Assembly (NCBI GenBank): GCA_007131625.1
Contig: SLQC01000293.1
Coordinates: forward strand, 1-7,155
DNA length: 7,155 bases
Source: Balneolales bacterium
GTDB lineage: Bacteria; Bacteroidota; Rhodothermia; Balneolales; Natronogracilivirgulaceae
Reading direction: 5' to 3'
In this document: positions 1-6,228 of the stretch, piece after piece
Layout of the letters: each line of letters starts with the position of its first letter
Numbering within the stretch: the stretch's first letter is position 1
Notes under the pieces: generated by a model
What the model saw: the letters and a program-made list of their open reading frames with translations, nothing else
What the model was told of the DNA's origin: nothing
The model's database searches: none
Translations under genes and position numbers: made by a program

Positions 1-48
1 AATTTTCATCTGTTTAAATTTTCGTCTGGTTAAATTTTCTGATTTATA
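1..48 (+). repeat. 16-bp tandem triplicate
   Basis: Three consecutive 16-base blocks (1-16, 17-32, 33-48) each begin AATTTTC. The first two differ at two positions; the third is more diverged in its second half. The array begins at the window edge and may be longer upstream. The same three blocks occur at 6695-6742, where the first block has a changed start. Confidence 0.7.
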
Positions 49-118
49 ATGTCTGATGGAGCATCCTTGAGTTTAATCATATGCCTGTGTGTCCGAATTA
101 TTGGCCATGGATGTCTCA
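25..118 (+). repeat. Structured intergenic repeat unit A
   Basis: This is the first of two ~94-bp units in tandem. The core contains GGAG (58-61) followed directly by CATCC (62-66), then a TTTAATCAT segment, TGTGTGTCCGA, and CCATGGATG ending at 113. CATCC and GGATG (109-113) are complementary and could close a hairpin of about 50 nt. Ungapped comparison with the unit at 3218-3323 gives about 79% identity; similarity to unit B is lower, with conserved blocks. The conserved blocks combined with variable flanks suggest a structural or recognition element, not coding sequence. Confidence 0.75.
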
Positions 119-212
119 TCTGTTTAAAGTGTCTGGATTCATAAGGGCTCATGTAGCATCCAGGGCCTGGTCATGTTCCTGTGTGTCGAAAACAATCGCC
201 ATGGATGATTCG
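119..212 (+). repeat. Structured intergenic repeat unit B
   Basis: Second tandem unit, in phase with unit A at a 94-base period. It has GTAG (153-156) where A has GGAG, then CATCC (157-161), TGTGTGTC and CCATGGATG ending at 207. CATCC can pair with GGATG at 203-207. It also has its own small palindrome, CCAGGGCCTGG, at 160-170, which unit A lacks. Sharing of blocks with A (AGCATCC, CCTGTGTGTC, CCATGGATG) at equal spacing supports common ancestry despite strong divergence between the blocks. Confidence 0.7.
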
Positions 213-328
213 TGCTTTTAACATGGGATACGGCAGGCCGCAGGTTCGAAGTGATCTTCAAGGATGGGGATATCACAGACAGGTATCCAGAAGTTGCAAA
301 GTCCCTGAATCGCTTGAACAATGAATAG
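212..328 (+). pseudogene. Short GTG-initiated frame, possible C-terminal gene remnant
   Basis: A 38-codon frame runs from GTG at 212 to TAG at 326-328, with an in-frame TGA just upstream at 206-208. Its translation looks protein-like and ends TDRYPEVAKSLNRLNNE. A 'YPE-V-x-x-L' ending resembles the C-terminal tails of many sulfatases, so this may be the cut-off end of such a gene carried inside the repeat. That identification is inference. Comparison with copy 2 shows seven codon changes, five of them amino-acid changing, which argues against strong protein-level constraint. A small functional peptide or a chance frame cannot be excluded. Confidence 0.2.
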
Positions 329-389
329 GTGGAATTCTCCGGAACCGGTCAATTCCCTGTAATCTGATCCCGTGAGGCATACGTTTGTG

Positions 390-417
390 TTGCCTGTTTT
401 CCGGTGGATTCTACATA
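390..417 (+). promoter_or_regulatory. Candidate promoter for the phosphoesterase gene
   Basis: TTGCCT (390-395) is followed after 16 bases by TACATA (412-417), about 55 bases before the ATG at 472. A Bacteroidota-style reading, TTG then 19 bases then TA, also fits the same positions. Both hexamers are unchanged in copy 2 (7084-7089 and 7106-7111), and the one substitution falls in the spacer. The match to consensus is moderate. Confidence 0.3.
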
Positions 418-471
418 TCCATTCCATCAGACCGTATCATCAACTCAACAACAAAAAAAGATACATACAAC

Positions 472-1797
472 ATGCGATATCGTAATATAGATTTCAAAGC
501 TGATTCTCCCGGCAAAAAGTCCCATCAATCATACCGTGTTTGCCTGGTTCTTGTGGCAGTGCTTTCTTTCAGTGCCGTAGAAAGCAAGGCGCAGGAATTT
601 GACCCGATTGGCATATTTTTGACCTGGCAGTATGATCCGACCACTTCCATGACCATCGACTGGCATACTACTCCGGAAGACGGCGATCGTCAGAGTGTGC
701 TTCAGTACAAGAAGCTTGGTGCTGATCGATGGAGAGAAGGAAATGGTACCTCACACGATTTTCCCCATTCGGACCGTACGATTCACCGGATCACACTCAG
801 GCATCTTGAACCGGGGACCACTTATCGATTCCGCTTCGGTGATGATTCCAAAGCTTATCGCTTCGAGACCATGCCGGCTGATTTAAGCGATCCGCTGCGC
901 TTTGCAACAGGTGGAGATACCGGCCATGCGGAGGATTTTAAAAGGATGAACCGTGCGGTGATGGAATACGATATTGATTTCATCGTCTGGGGTGGTGACA
1001 TTGCTTATGGCAATGGAGACCCGGCACGTGTCGATCGTTGGCACGGATGGTTTGATGGGATCAAGGAGACACTGATTGACGATGACGGAAAGGTGACACC
1101 CATTGTGATAGCTATTGGCAATCATGAACTTTTTGGTGTGCGCAGGCTTTACAGAGGCAGTACTCCGCATCATGAACATACGGAAGAAGAAGTTCAAGCG
1201 TACCTGGATAAACATAATTTGTGGGATGGCAAACCTACATATTTCTTCCATCTATTCGCCTTTCCGGGCAGGCCTTCCTACAATGTTCTGGACTTCGCCG
1301 ACTATATGAGCATTTTTGCTCTGGACAGTAACCATTATTCTTCAATTAGCGGTGGACAAACCGCCTGGCTTGAGGCCAAACTGGCCGATCGGCAGGATCG
1401 CCCACATCTATTCCCCGTCTATCATGTACCGGGTTATCCAGCTCACCGATCTTATTCGGGGGCAACTTCTACTGAAGTCCGGGAAAACTGGGTTCCCCTT
1501 TTTGAAGAGTATGGCGTTCGCGTTTCCTTTGAAAATCACGACCATGTGTATAAAAGAACTCACCCGATTAGAAATGGTGAAGTGGTTAATGACGGAGAAG
1601 GTGTAGTTTATTTAGGCGATGGTGCCTGGGTGGCCGGTCCCCGCGATGGTGACAGCCGCAATGAATGGTATATCGATGAATTTGCCAGTAAAAACCACGG
1701 CATCATCGTTACCTTGGAGGGCGATACGCAGGATTATGTCGTGGTCAGCATAGACGGAGAGGAAATTGATTACTATTCAAGCAGCAGTCGACGATAA
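472..1797 (+). CDS. Secreted purple-acid-phosphatase-like metallophosphoesterase
   Basis: This 441-residue protein should hydrolyse phosphate esters outside the cytoplasm with a two-metal centre. An N-terminal signal (hydrophobic core about residues 23-36, likely cut near SKA-Q at 40) precedes a fibronectin-type, PAP-like N-terminal domain (about 43-140). The calcineurin-like catalytic domain follows. Metal and active-site motifs are present in order: GGDTG (D149), GGDIAY (D176, Y179), GNHE (N217, H218), HVPGYP (H318) and NHDHVYKR (H356, H358). These correspond to the standard PAP ligand set; the usual Gly before the last HxH is Asn355. The frame is open upstream to an ATG at 385, but 472 is preferred because it gives a normal export signal and leaves the A-rich leader outside the gene. 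No clear Shine-Dalgarno is seen. Its whole upstream region is repeat copy 1. It converges with the MBL gene. Substrate is not predictable; a phosphodiesterase role is possible. Confidence 0.9.
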   Translation: MRYRNIDFKADSPGKKSHQSYRVCLVLVAVLSFSAVESKAQEFDPIGIFLTWQYDPTTSMTIDWHTTPEDGDRQSVLQYKKLGADRWREGNGTSHDFPHSDRTIHRITLRHLEPGTTYRFRFGDDSKAYRFETMPADLSDPLRFATGGDTGHAEDFKRMNRAVMEYDIDFIVWGGDIAYGNGDPARVDRWHGWFDGIKETLIDDDGKVTPIVIAIGNHELFGVRRLYRGSTPHHEHTEEEVQAYLDKHNLWDGKPTYFFHLFAFPGRPSYNVLDFADYMSIFALDSNHYSSISGGQTAWLEAKLADRQDRPHLFPVYHVPGYPAHRSYSGATSTEVRENWVPLFEEYGVRVSFENHDHVYKRTHPIRNGEVVNDGEGVVYLGDGAWVAGPRDGDSRNEWYIDEFASKNHGIIVTLEGDTQDYVVVSIDGEEIDYYSSSSRR

Positions 1798-1808
1798 TTT
1801 TCTGTCGT

Positions 1809-1876
1809 TTGATTGACACCACTCCAGCAATCAAGACGGAAATCTTGGCAGTGAAAAATAAATCCCATGATTTCCG
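1809..1876. terminator. Inverted repeats in convergent spacer, possible terminator
   Basis: Two hairpins lie between the convergent genes. TTGATTG (1809-1815) pairs with CAATCAA (1828-1834) over 7 bp. CGGAAATC (1837-1844) pairs with GATTTCCG (1869-1876) over 8 bp across a 24-base loop. On the plus strand six T residues (1882-1887) follow the second hairpin, inside the end of the opposing gene. Neither is a textbook intrinsic terminator, but the position fits shared termination. Confidence 0.35.
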
Positions 1877-1877
1877 T

Positions 1878-3191
1878 TCAGTTTTTTGTCCCGCGCGCCT
1901 CAAATGGACCATGGACAGACAGAATCCGGCGATCTTCGCTGGTGTCGTCAAGAACAATTACACGATACCTTTTCCCGCCTGGTTCAACACGGACAACGAC
2001 ATGTCCTTGGGACCCTGCAACGTTATTGATGCGCTCTTCCATCCAGGTGGTCTCCTCCTCACCGAACAGGTCAATCATGTTTGTTCGTCTTCCTTCCCAC
2101 ATACCATTGGTAAGGAAAATATCACGCGAACCGGGATAGATTTGTTCAGCGAGCATCCGTCGTAATACATCTGGTCCGGGGTGACTGGCAGCGTAGACAC
2201 TGAGTATATGTATACGAGGCTGAAGTACGCTGAGAAAGAATGAGTTGGCAGAATCATGGAATCCGTGGTGATTGAGGGTGTGTACATCGACAGGACCAAC
2301 GACCCAGGCCAGCGCAGACTCCATATCACGCCAAATGGGAGCATTGGACGGGAGGGTGCCTACTAAGTCACCACCGCTGAAATAAGCGAAATTACCATAA
2401 TTGATGCGGAATGCGATACTACAATTATTCTCGCTTGGCGGGTCTTCTTCGGGAAAGCGATGGCGCACCGAGGTGGCGCTTTCACCGGTCCAAACATCAC
2501 CGTTTGCAGCAATATTTTGGAATTTGAATTTCGGATATTTTTCCCGGTTGTGCCTCAGGATGACTTGATCATTTCGCCCTGCGATAAACTGTTCCGCTTT
2601 CATATTGCGGTTCTGAATCTGCCATTGGAGAAACGCACGATAGTTATCCATCATTTCTCCCTGCAGTGGTGAGGGGTAGTCATAGTCTGGCCAATTGCGA
2701 TCGATCATGGTGCGGATTTGAATCTGATCGGCTACATCGGTGATTCCCGCCAGCTGGTAAGCACCTGATTCGGCTGATGGAGAGTCGTCGGTTACTGTTC
2801 CCATATGGTCGCCGTGAAAGTGGGTGATAGCGGCATAATCGAGATCACCATTTTCTCCAAAAGGGTGAACGGCTTTTATGTAGCGGGCCAGCCACTGACC
2901 AGGCCGGAGGGATGCATCCGGTCGCTGGGGTGAGTCGTAAAAAGGTGGTCGGTCGCGGATAGTGGCACCGGCATCGAGCAAAAATGTAGTTCCATCCGGG
3001 AAGATGAATAGCGTCGCATCACCCTTACCGTTGTTTATATGATGGATGTCCAGATACCCTTCCGTCCAGGGAGCAATCACCTCACCCGCCTGTTGTGCAG
3101 TGCCGACAGTTGGCTTGGTAACCATCCAGGTGAGGATTAATACAATGAATGAATACCGAATCATTTTGCTAAACATACCACTCATTTTCAT
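1878..3191 (-). CDS. Secreted ComEC-type metallo-beta-lactamase-fold hydrolase
   Basis: This is a stand-alone, exported MBL-fold protein of about 437 residues. The signal peptide (SFIVLILTWMV core, ending near GTAQQ) is followed by a region typical of the ComEC/Rec2 C-terminal MBL domain: GKGDATLFIFPDG, then LLDAG. The metal motif is THFHGDH (H124, H126, D128, H129 counted from this start). Further on come NNCSIAF, a second metal-ligand region SGGD, and LNHHGFHDS, as in the HHGS motif of that family. It lacks the membrane channel of ComEC, so DNA uptake is not implied; phosphodiester or other ester hydrolysis in the periplasm or outside is inferred. An in-frame ATG at 3218 would add 9 residues, but that codon is formed by the edge of repeat unit C. 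ATG at 3164 is also possible. It is the last of three collinear minus-strand genes, separated from the propeller gene by the repeat-containing spacer. Confidence 0.85.
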   Translation of the reverse strand: MKMSGMFSKMIRYSFIVLILTWMVTKPTVGTAQQAGEVIAPWTEGYLDIHHINNGKGDATLFIFPDGTTFLLDAGATIRDRPPFYDSPQRPDASLRPGQWLARYIKAVHPFGENGDLDYAAITHFHGDHMGTVTDDSPSAESGAYQLAGITDVADQIQIRTMIDRNWPDYDYPSPLQGEMMDNYRAFLQWQIQNRNMKAEQFIAGRNDQVILRHNREKYPKFKFQNIAANGDVWTGESATSVRHRFPEEDPPSENNCSIAFRINYGNFAYFSGGDLVGTLPSNAPIWRDMESALAWVVGPVDVHTLNHHGFHDSANSFFLSVLQPRIHILSVYAASHPGPDVLRRMLAEQIYPGSRDIFLTNGMWEGRRTNMIDLFGEEETTWMEERINNVAGSQGHVVVRVEPGGKRYRVIVLDDTSEDRRILSVHGPFEARGTKN

Positions 3192-3215
3192 AGTTCGCTT
3201 ACGCGTTTCACTGAG

Positions 3216-3323
3216 CATGTGTTTAAATTTTTTGATTTATATGGACACATGGAGCATCCATGGTTTTAATCATACACTTGTGTGTCCGAGACTTCGGTCA
3301 TGGATGTGTCATGTGATTATTTG
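3216..3323 (+). repeat. Diverged single copy of the structured unit (unit C)
   Basis: This lies in the spacer between the MBL gene and the propeller gene. It aligns without gaps to unit A at offset 3193 over about 100 bases, at about 79% identity by hand count. It has the clearest fold of the family. GACACAT (3244-3250) pairs with ATGTGTC (3304-3310), and CCATG (3258-3262) pairs with CATGG (3299-3303), leaving GGAGCAT as a bulge. Alternatively CATCCATG (3255-3262) pairs over 8 bp with CATGGATG (3299-3306). Its left edge supplies the ATG (complement of 3216-3218) of the longest possible MBL reading frame. It shows that the unit is dispersed and independent of the 455-bp module. Confidence 0.8.
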
Positions 3324-3340
3324 GTATTTACTTTTGCACG

Positions 3341-4495
3341 TCACCAATTGGGAATCAGATCGGGATACATGTTGGCAACAGCAATACGCATGGGCATGGT
3401 ATCCGTGTCATGCTGATGAGTGTAAATGACAGCCCACGAGCCATTAAATCGAATCAGAAGCGGACCAGAGCGTTGGGTTGTTTCAACCGTAAATATGGGA
3501 TTGTGAGGATTCTCCTCGTAAGGCCCCAACAAATTGGAAGAATAAGAAAGTCCAAACCCCGGCTCTCCATCCCATGTACCCGGGAAAACACTATACCAGG
3601 TTCCGTTCCAATAGACGGGTGGACTGCTAAACGTGGCGTCGGTATCCACCTCCAAATACTCAAATGGCCCGGCGGGATGTTGAGATGTGAGCATAATTAT
3701 GCCATACTCCCGATTTTCTCCGGTAATATTGCTGCCTGAGACACGCATGTAATAGGTTCCTTCATGCAGTATGATCCCACTGCAATAAATGCGCCCTTCC
3801 GTCAACAGTTCCTCCTCGGTAGCCTGGATACGATCCGGAACGGCTGCTGCATAGTCCATGATAGTGAGAACAGGCTCCTGCTCATAGGTCCAGTTTAGCA
3901 AATCTGTGCTGTAGGCGACTCCACAAGCCCGGATGCCGGGATAATCACCGTGTGCATCACCGTAGTAGGTAACCCAGATCTCGTTCTCTTCATCGTAGAC
4001 TAAAGAACTAACCATGACACGGGCGGATCCCTGCCAATCCTGGACTTCATATAAGACAGGGTTGCCGGGATAATCGACCCAGTCGATAAGATTTCGAGTA
4101 AAGGCCAGACTCCCGGTTTGATTTGCGGCGATTCCCTGTGCTCTGGCTTCTGAAGCATCGGGCGGTTTCGAGTTATAAAGCATTCCTATGCCGCCGGGAA
4201 CCTGGAAAAAGCTCTGAGCTGCAATTCTCGTGCCCCAGACTTCTTCCAGAGCCATAACATCACCTTTAAGTTTGTGCCATGATTCTGATTTGAGAGGTGG
4301 ATGTCCGGTACTACCCGGGCCGCCCTGTCCGGGTCCGACTAAACCGGCATGGACCGGTAAACCCGGACTGGACTTTTGAATTGTAGTTTCCTGGAGTTCA
4401 TCAGGATGGCAATGATAAAGAAAAAATGACAACAGTAATATTATAAAGAACAGAGCACTCGGTTTACTGAAGCATACGGATTGATTACTTTTCAT
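3341..4495 (-). CDS. Exported GH43/GH32/GH130-like beta-propeller glycosidase, probable lipoprotein
   Basis: This 384-residue protein probably acts on oligosaccharides at the cell surface or in the periplasm. The N-terminus has a strong hydrophobic stretch (about 14-27) ending in YHC at Cys29, a plausible but non-canonical lipobox. A Gly/Pro-rich linker follows. The rest shows the repeating blade pattern of five-bladed propeller glycosidases: FTRNLIDWVDYPGNPVL and YSTDLLNWTYEQEPVL are two copies of an 'S/T-x-D/N-L-x-x-W ... PV' motif, followed by GRIYCSGIILHEGTYYMRVSG, SSPPVYWNGTWY and a final GPLLIRFNGSW blade. This pattern is shared by GH43, GH32, GH117 and GH130. I cannot assign the family or the catalytic acids with confidence, so the substrate and even the activity remain open. 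It lies 98 bases downstream of the pectate-lyase-like gene on the same strand, which supports a joint role in polysaccharide breakdown. Confidence 0.75.
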   Translation of the reverse strand: MKSNQSVCFSKPSALFFIILLLSFFLYHCHPDELQETTIQKSSPGLPVHAGLVGPGQGGPGSTGHPPLKSESWHKLKGDVMALEEVWGTRIAAQSFFQVPGGIGMLYNSKPPDASEARAQGIAANQTGSLAFTRNLIDWVDYPGNPVLYEVQDWQGSARVMVSSLVYDEENEIWVTYYGDAHGDYPGIRACGVAYSTDLLNWTYEQEPVLTIMDYAAAVPDRIQATEEELLTEGRIYCSGIILHEGTYYMRVSGSNITGENREYGIIMLTSQHPAGPFEYLEVDTDATFSSPPVYWNGTWYSVFPGTWDGEPGFGLSYSSNLLGPYEENPHNPIFTVETTQRSGPLLIRFNGSWAVIYTHQHDTDTMPMRIAVANMYPDLIPNW

Positions 4496-4508
4496 AGATT
4501 CCGTTGTG

Positions 4509-4527
4509 AAGAGAAAATTCTCTTTTT
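4509..4527. other. Short inverted repeat upstream of the propeller gene
   Basis: AAGAGAA (4509-4515) and TTCTCTT (4518-4524) are perfect complements around a 2-base centre, so a 5-bp stem with a wider loop is realistic. On the plus strand it is followed by a T run. On the transcribed minus strand it sits 14 bases before the start codon, with an A run before it. It could be a protein-binding palindrome or a weak hairpin in the leader. The whole 4496-4593 spacer is AT-rich and has no other clear signal. Confidence 0.3.
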
Positions 4528-4593
4528 AATTATTAAGCTTAAACCGTAGTTTATTTGTTGTTAGTGTTTGCAATTAGTAATAAACATTATCTA

Positions 4594-6159
4594 TTACTTT
4601 GACGAAAACCCAGCTATTTCGCGGGTGATGGCAATAGCATCCAGGTCGTTGATGTAATCTTCGATATTCGTGTATCCGTTACCGTTGCTGTCGATGTTGG
4701 CAATTTCGGGATTATTTGAATCCAGACCGCGAGCCTGTTCCCACCAGTCGGGAATTCCGTTACGGTTGGTGTCGATCCACTCAGGCATGGTTACAGAGTT
4801 GAGACTGGGCAAGCCACCGACATCATCCTGGAAATCAATAGCACCGACCTTCCACCAATCCGGCAATGAGTAAGCTTCTCCCTTCCCTTCTATTTCCTGA
4901 ATCCGGTAGTTTTTGATTTCCTGAATGACATACTTATCGTGATCATCCCTTATCCACGCGCCGGCATTCGCCGTTACCTGTTCCCAGGTTTTTTCGGCCG
5001 AAAGCGTCGTGACCGTTCCTACGTTTAAGGGTTCGGTTTGTTCATGGTATTCCCTGTCTACGTTCTCACCGGCATCAATCATCAACCACTGATCTTGCAT
5101 CTTTGAAGGTTCTACATGGAAGTTCCCGGCTAGATAGGCCTGGGTATGGGTACTTCGGTCTACCAGTCGCCAGTCTGTGAGGAAGTAATTGTTTATGAAG
5201 TTGTACTTTGTGATGGAATTATTGTCGTAGTTTGTTCCAATTCCCATATAGACGACATTATTGCGAAAATCCATCAGCAATCCGTTTGGATCCTCTTCAT
5301 GACTCAAATAGTTGCCCGGACGCGGTACTCGGGCCCGGTTGTTGGCCCAAATATTTCTAAGGAAGCTGTATTTGGCACCATTTCTGCCGCGAACCAGAGC
5401 GCCGTATCCTCTGACACCTTTAAAATGGACGGAATCCCAAAGCGGCTTTGCAAGGACACTGTTCTGGACGGTAGCATTGTCCATTCGTGTGACTCCCAGG
5501 TTGCCATCCATACCCCATGTGACTGTGACATGATCCAGAATCACATGATTGCCGCCGCCTACCCGCAGGGTCCATTCATTGGCATTGCTGGTATAACGTT
5601 CCTGATTGGAGTCGGCACCATGCCGGAAACGCATGTGCCGGAGAATGACATCGTAGGTTCCGATGTAAAAAAGTTGACCTTTGACAGTGATGCCGTCACC
5701 GGGAGCTGTTTGTCCGGCGAAAGTCGCATAAGGATTATATACCCGTATTGGCGATTCAAGTTCAATGGTACCTGAAACATCAAATATGATGATGCGGGGA
5801 CCTTCGGCTTCTGCTGCTTCCCTCAGAGAGCCCGGGCCACTGTCGTTCAGATTGGTAACGCGGTATAAATCTCCGCCACGCCCTCCGAAGGACATGGCGC
5901 CAAATCCTTCGGCGCCTGGAAATGCCGGAACCCGTGGACCATGTGTCGAAATATCTGCAGACGGAAGGGGAGTTGCATTATGACTGTGCCACCGGTTTTG
6001 CGTTTCAAGCATGCATTCGCGTGCTCCCGGCTCACCCCATTGGAGTGGCGGGATATCCGGACCATCCATTGCATTTATTGAGTAATGAAAGGGCATCAAC
6101 CCCATAATCAGAAAAAGTACGAAAAGGGTTGATTTCATCCAGGGACTTTGATTAACCAT
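4594..6159 (-). CDS. Secreted pectate-lyase-like protein (PL1 type) with C-terminal calcium-binding tail
   Basis: This 521-residue exported protein is predicted to fold as a right-handed beta-helix and to cleave uronic-acid polysaccharide by beta-elimination. A signal peptide (hydrophobic about residues 11-24) leads to the hallmark VPAFPGAEGFGA (78-88), GGRGGDLYRVTNLNDSGPGS, FDVSGTIEL and FAGQTAPGDGITVKG. VILRHMRFRHG follows, then ILDHVTVTWGMDGN, with D209 and D218 as likely calcium ligands. NRARVPR (R275, R277, R280) matches the PL1 'R-x-P-R' catalytic-arginine region. The C-terminus carries DTNRNGIPDWWEQ (from 463) and DSNGNGYTNIEDY (from 491), dockerin or thrombospondin-3-like calcium loops common in secreted Bacteroidota and Planctomycetes lyases. 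A second in-frame ATG at 6138 gives a more compact signal peptide and may be the true start; neither has a visible Shine-Dalgarno. It is first of the three minus-strand genes, with an 18-bp tandem repeat just upstream. Pectate itself as substrate is unproven. Confidence 0.9.
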   Translation of the reverse strand: MVNQSPWMKSTLFVLFLIMGLMPFHYSINAMDGPDIPPLQWGEPGARECMLETQNRWHSHNATPLPSADISTHGPRVPAFPGAEGFGAMSFGGRGGDLYRVTNLNDSGPGSLREAAEAEGPRIIIFDVSGTIELESPIRVYNPYATFAGQTAPGDGITVKGQLFYIGTYDVILRHMRFRHGADSNQERYTSNANEWTLRVGGGNHVILDHVTVTWGMDGNLGVTRMDNATVQNSVLAKPLWDSVHFKGVRGYGALVRGRNGAKYSFLRNIWANNRARVPRPGNYLSHEEDPNGLLMDFRNNVVYMGIGTNYDNNSITKYNFINNYFLTDWRLVDRSTHTQAYLAGNFHVEPSKMQDQWLMIDAGENVDREYHEQTEPLNVGTVTTLSAEKTWEQVTANAGAWIRDDHDKYVIQEIKNYRIQEIEGKGEAYSLPDWWKVGAIDFQDDVGGLPSLNSVTMPEWIDTNRNGIPDWWEQARGLDSNNPEIANIDSNGNGYTNIEDYINDLDAIAITREIAGFSSK

Positions 6160-6192
6160 ATGTTTATAATCATTGGGTTTTGAATTTCACTA

Positions 6193-6228
6193 TATGCGCC
6201 CACTCATCAGTATGCGCCCACTCATCAG
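6193..6228 (-). promoter_or_regulatory. Exact 18-bp tandem duplication upstream of the lyase gene
   Basis: TATGCGCCCACTCATCAG occurs twice in immediate succession, with no mismatch (6193-6210 and 6211-6228). It sits 34-69 bases before the ATG at 6159, where an activator or operator site would be expected. Direct repeats are typical binding sites of AraC-type and hybrid two-component regulators that control polysaccharide genes, but no regulator is encoded here. It could equally be a recent replication-slippage duplication. Confidence 0.45.

Larger units (their letters stand above)
5..460 (+). repeat. Long direct repeat, copy 1 (leader module)
   Basis: This segment recurs at 6699-7155 at a constant offset of 6694 bases. 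By hand alignment I count about 19 substitutions and one single-A insertion over roughly 455 bp, so about 96% identity. It is a composite: a 16-bp triplicate, two ~94-bp structured units (25-212), a short open frame (212-328) and a promoter/leader portion that ends 11 bases before the ATG at 472. The left edge may lie outside the window. The copies differ at many scattered sites, so this is a genuine repeat and not an assembly overlap of a circular contig. No transposase or terminal inverted repeat accompanies it. Copies this long and similar could recombine, deleting or duplicating the 6.7 kb between them. Confidence 0.95.

Noticed and set aside
25..212. CRISPR-like or integron attC sites
   Set aside because: The tandem units are ~94 bp, only two per site and poorly conserved between core blocks. 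There are no uniform spacers, and no consistent attC core pairs flank genes. The genes are long and lie on both strands.
139..427. Minus-strand open frames inside repeat copy 1
   Set aside because: They are short, have no recognisable content, and overlap the more protein-like plus-strand frame and the promoter/leader region.
385..471. Upstream ATG at 385 as start of the phosphoesterase
   Set aside because: It would add 29 residues without an export signal in front of a normal signal peptide, and it lies inside the repeated leader together with the candidate promoter.
5146..5775. 209-codon plus-strand open frame opposite the lyase gene
   Set aside because: It is antisense to a protein with strong family motifs throughout; its translation is the usual shadow and resembles no family.
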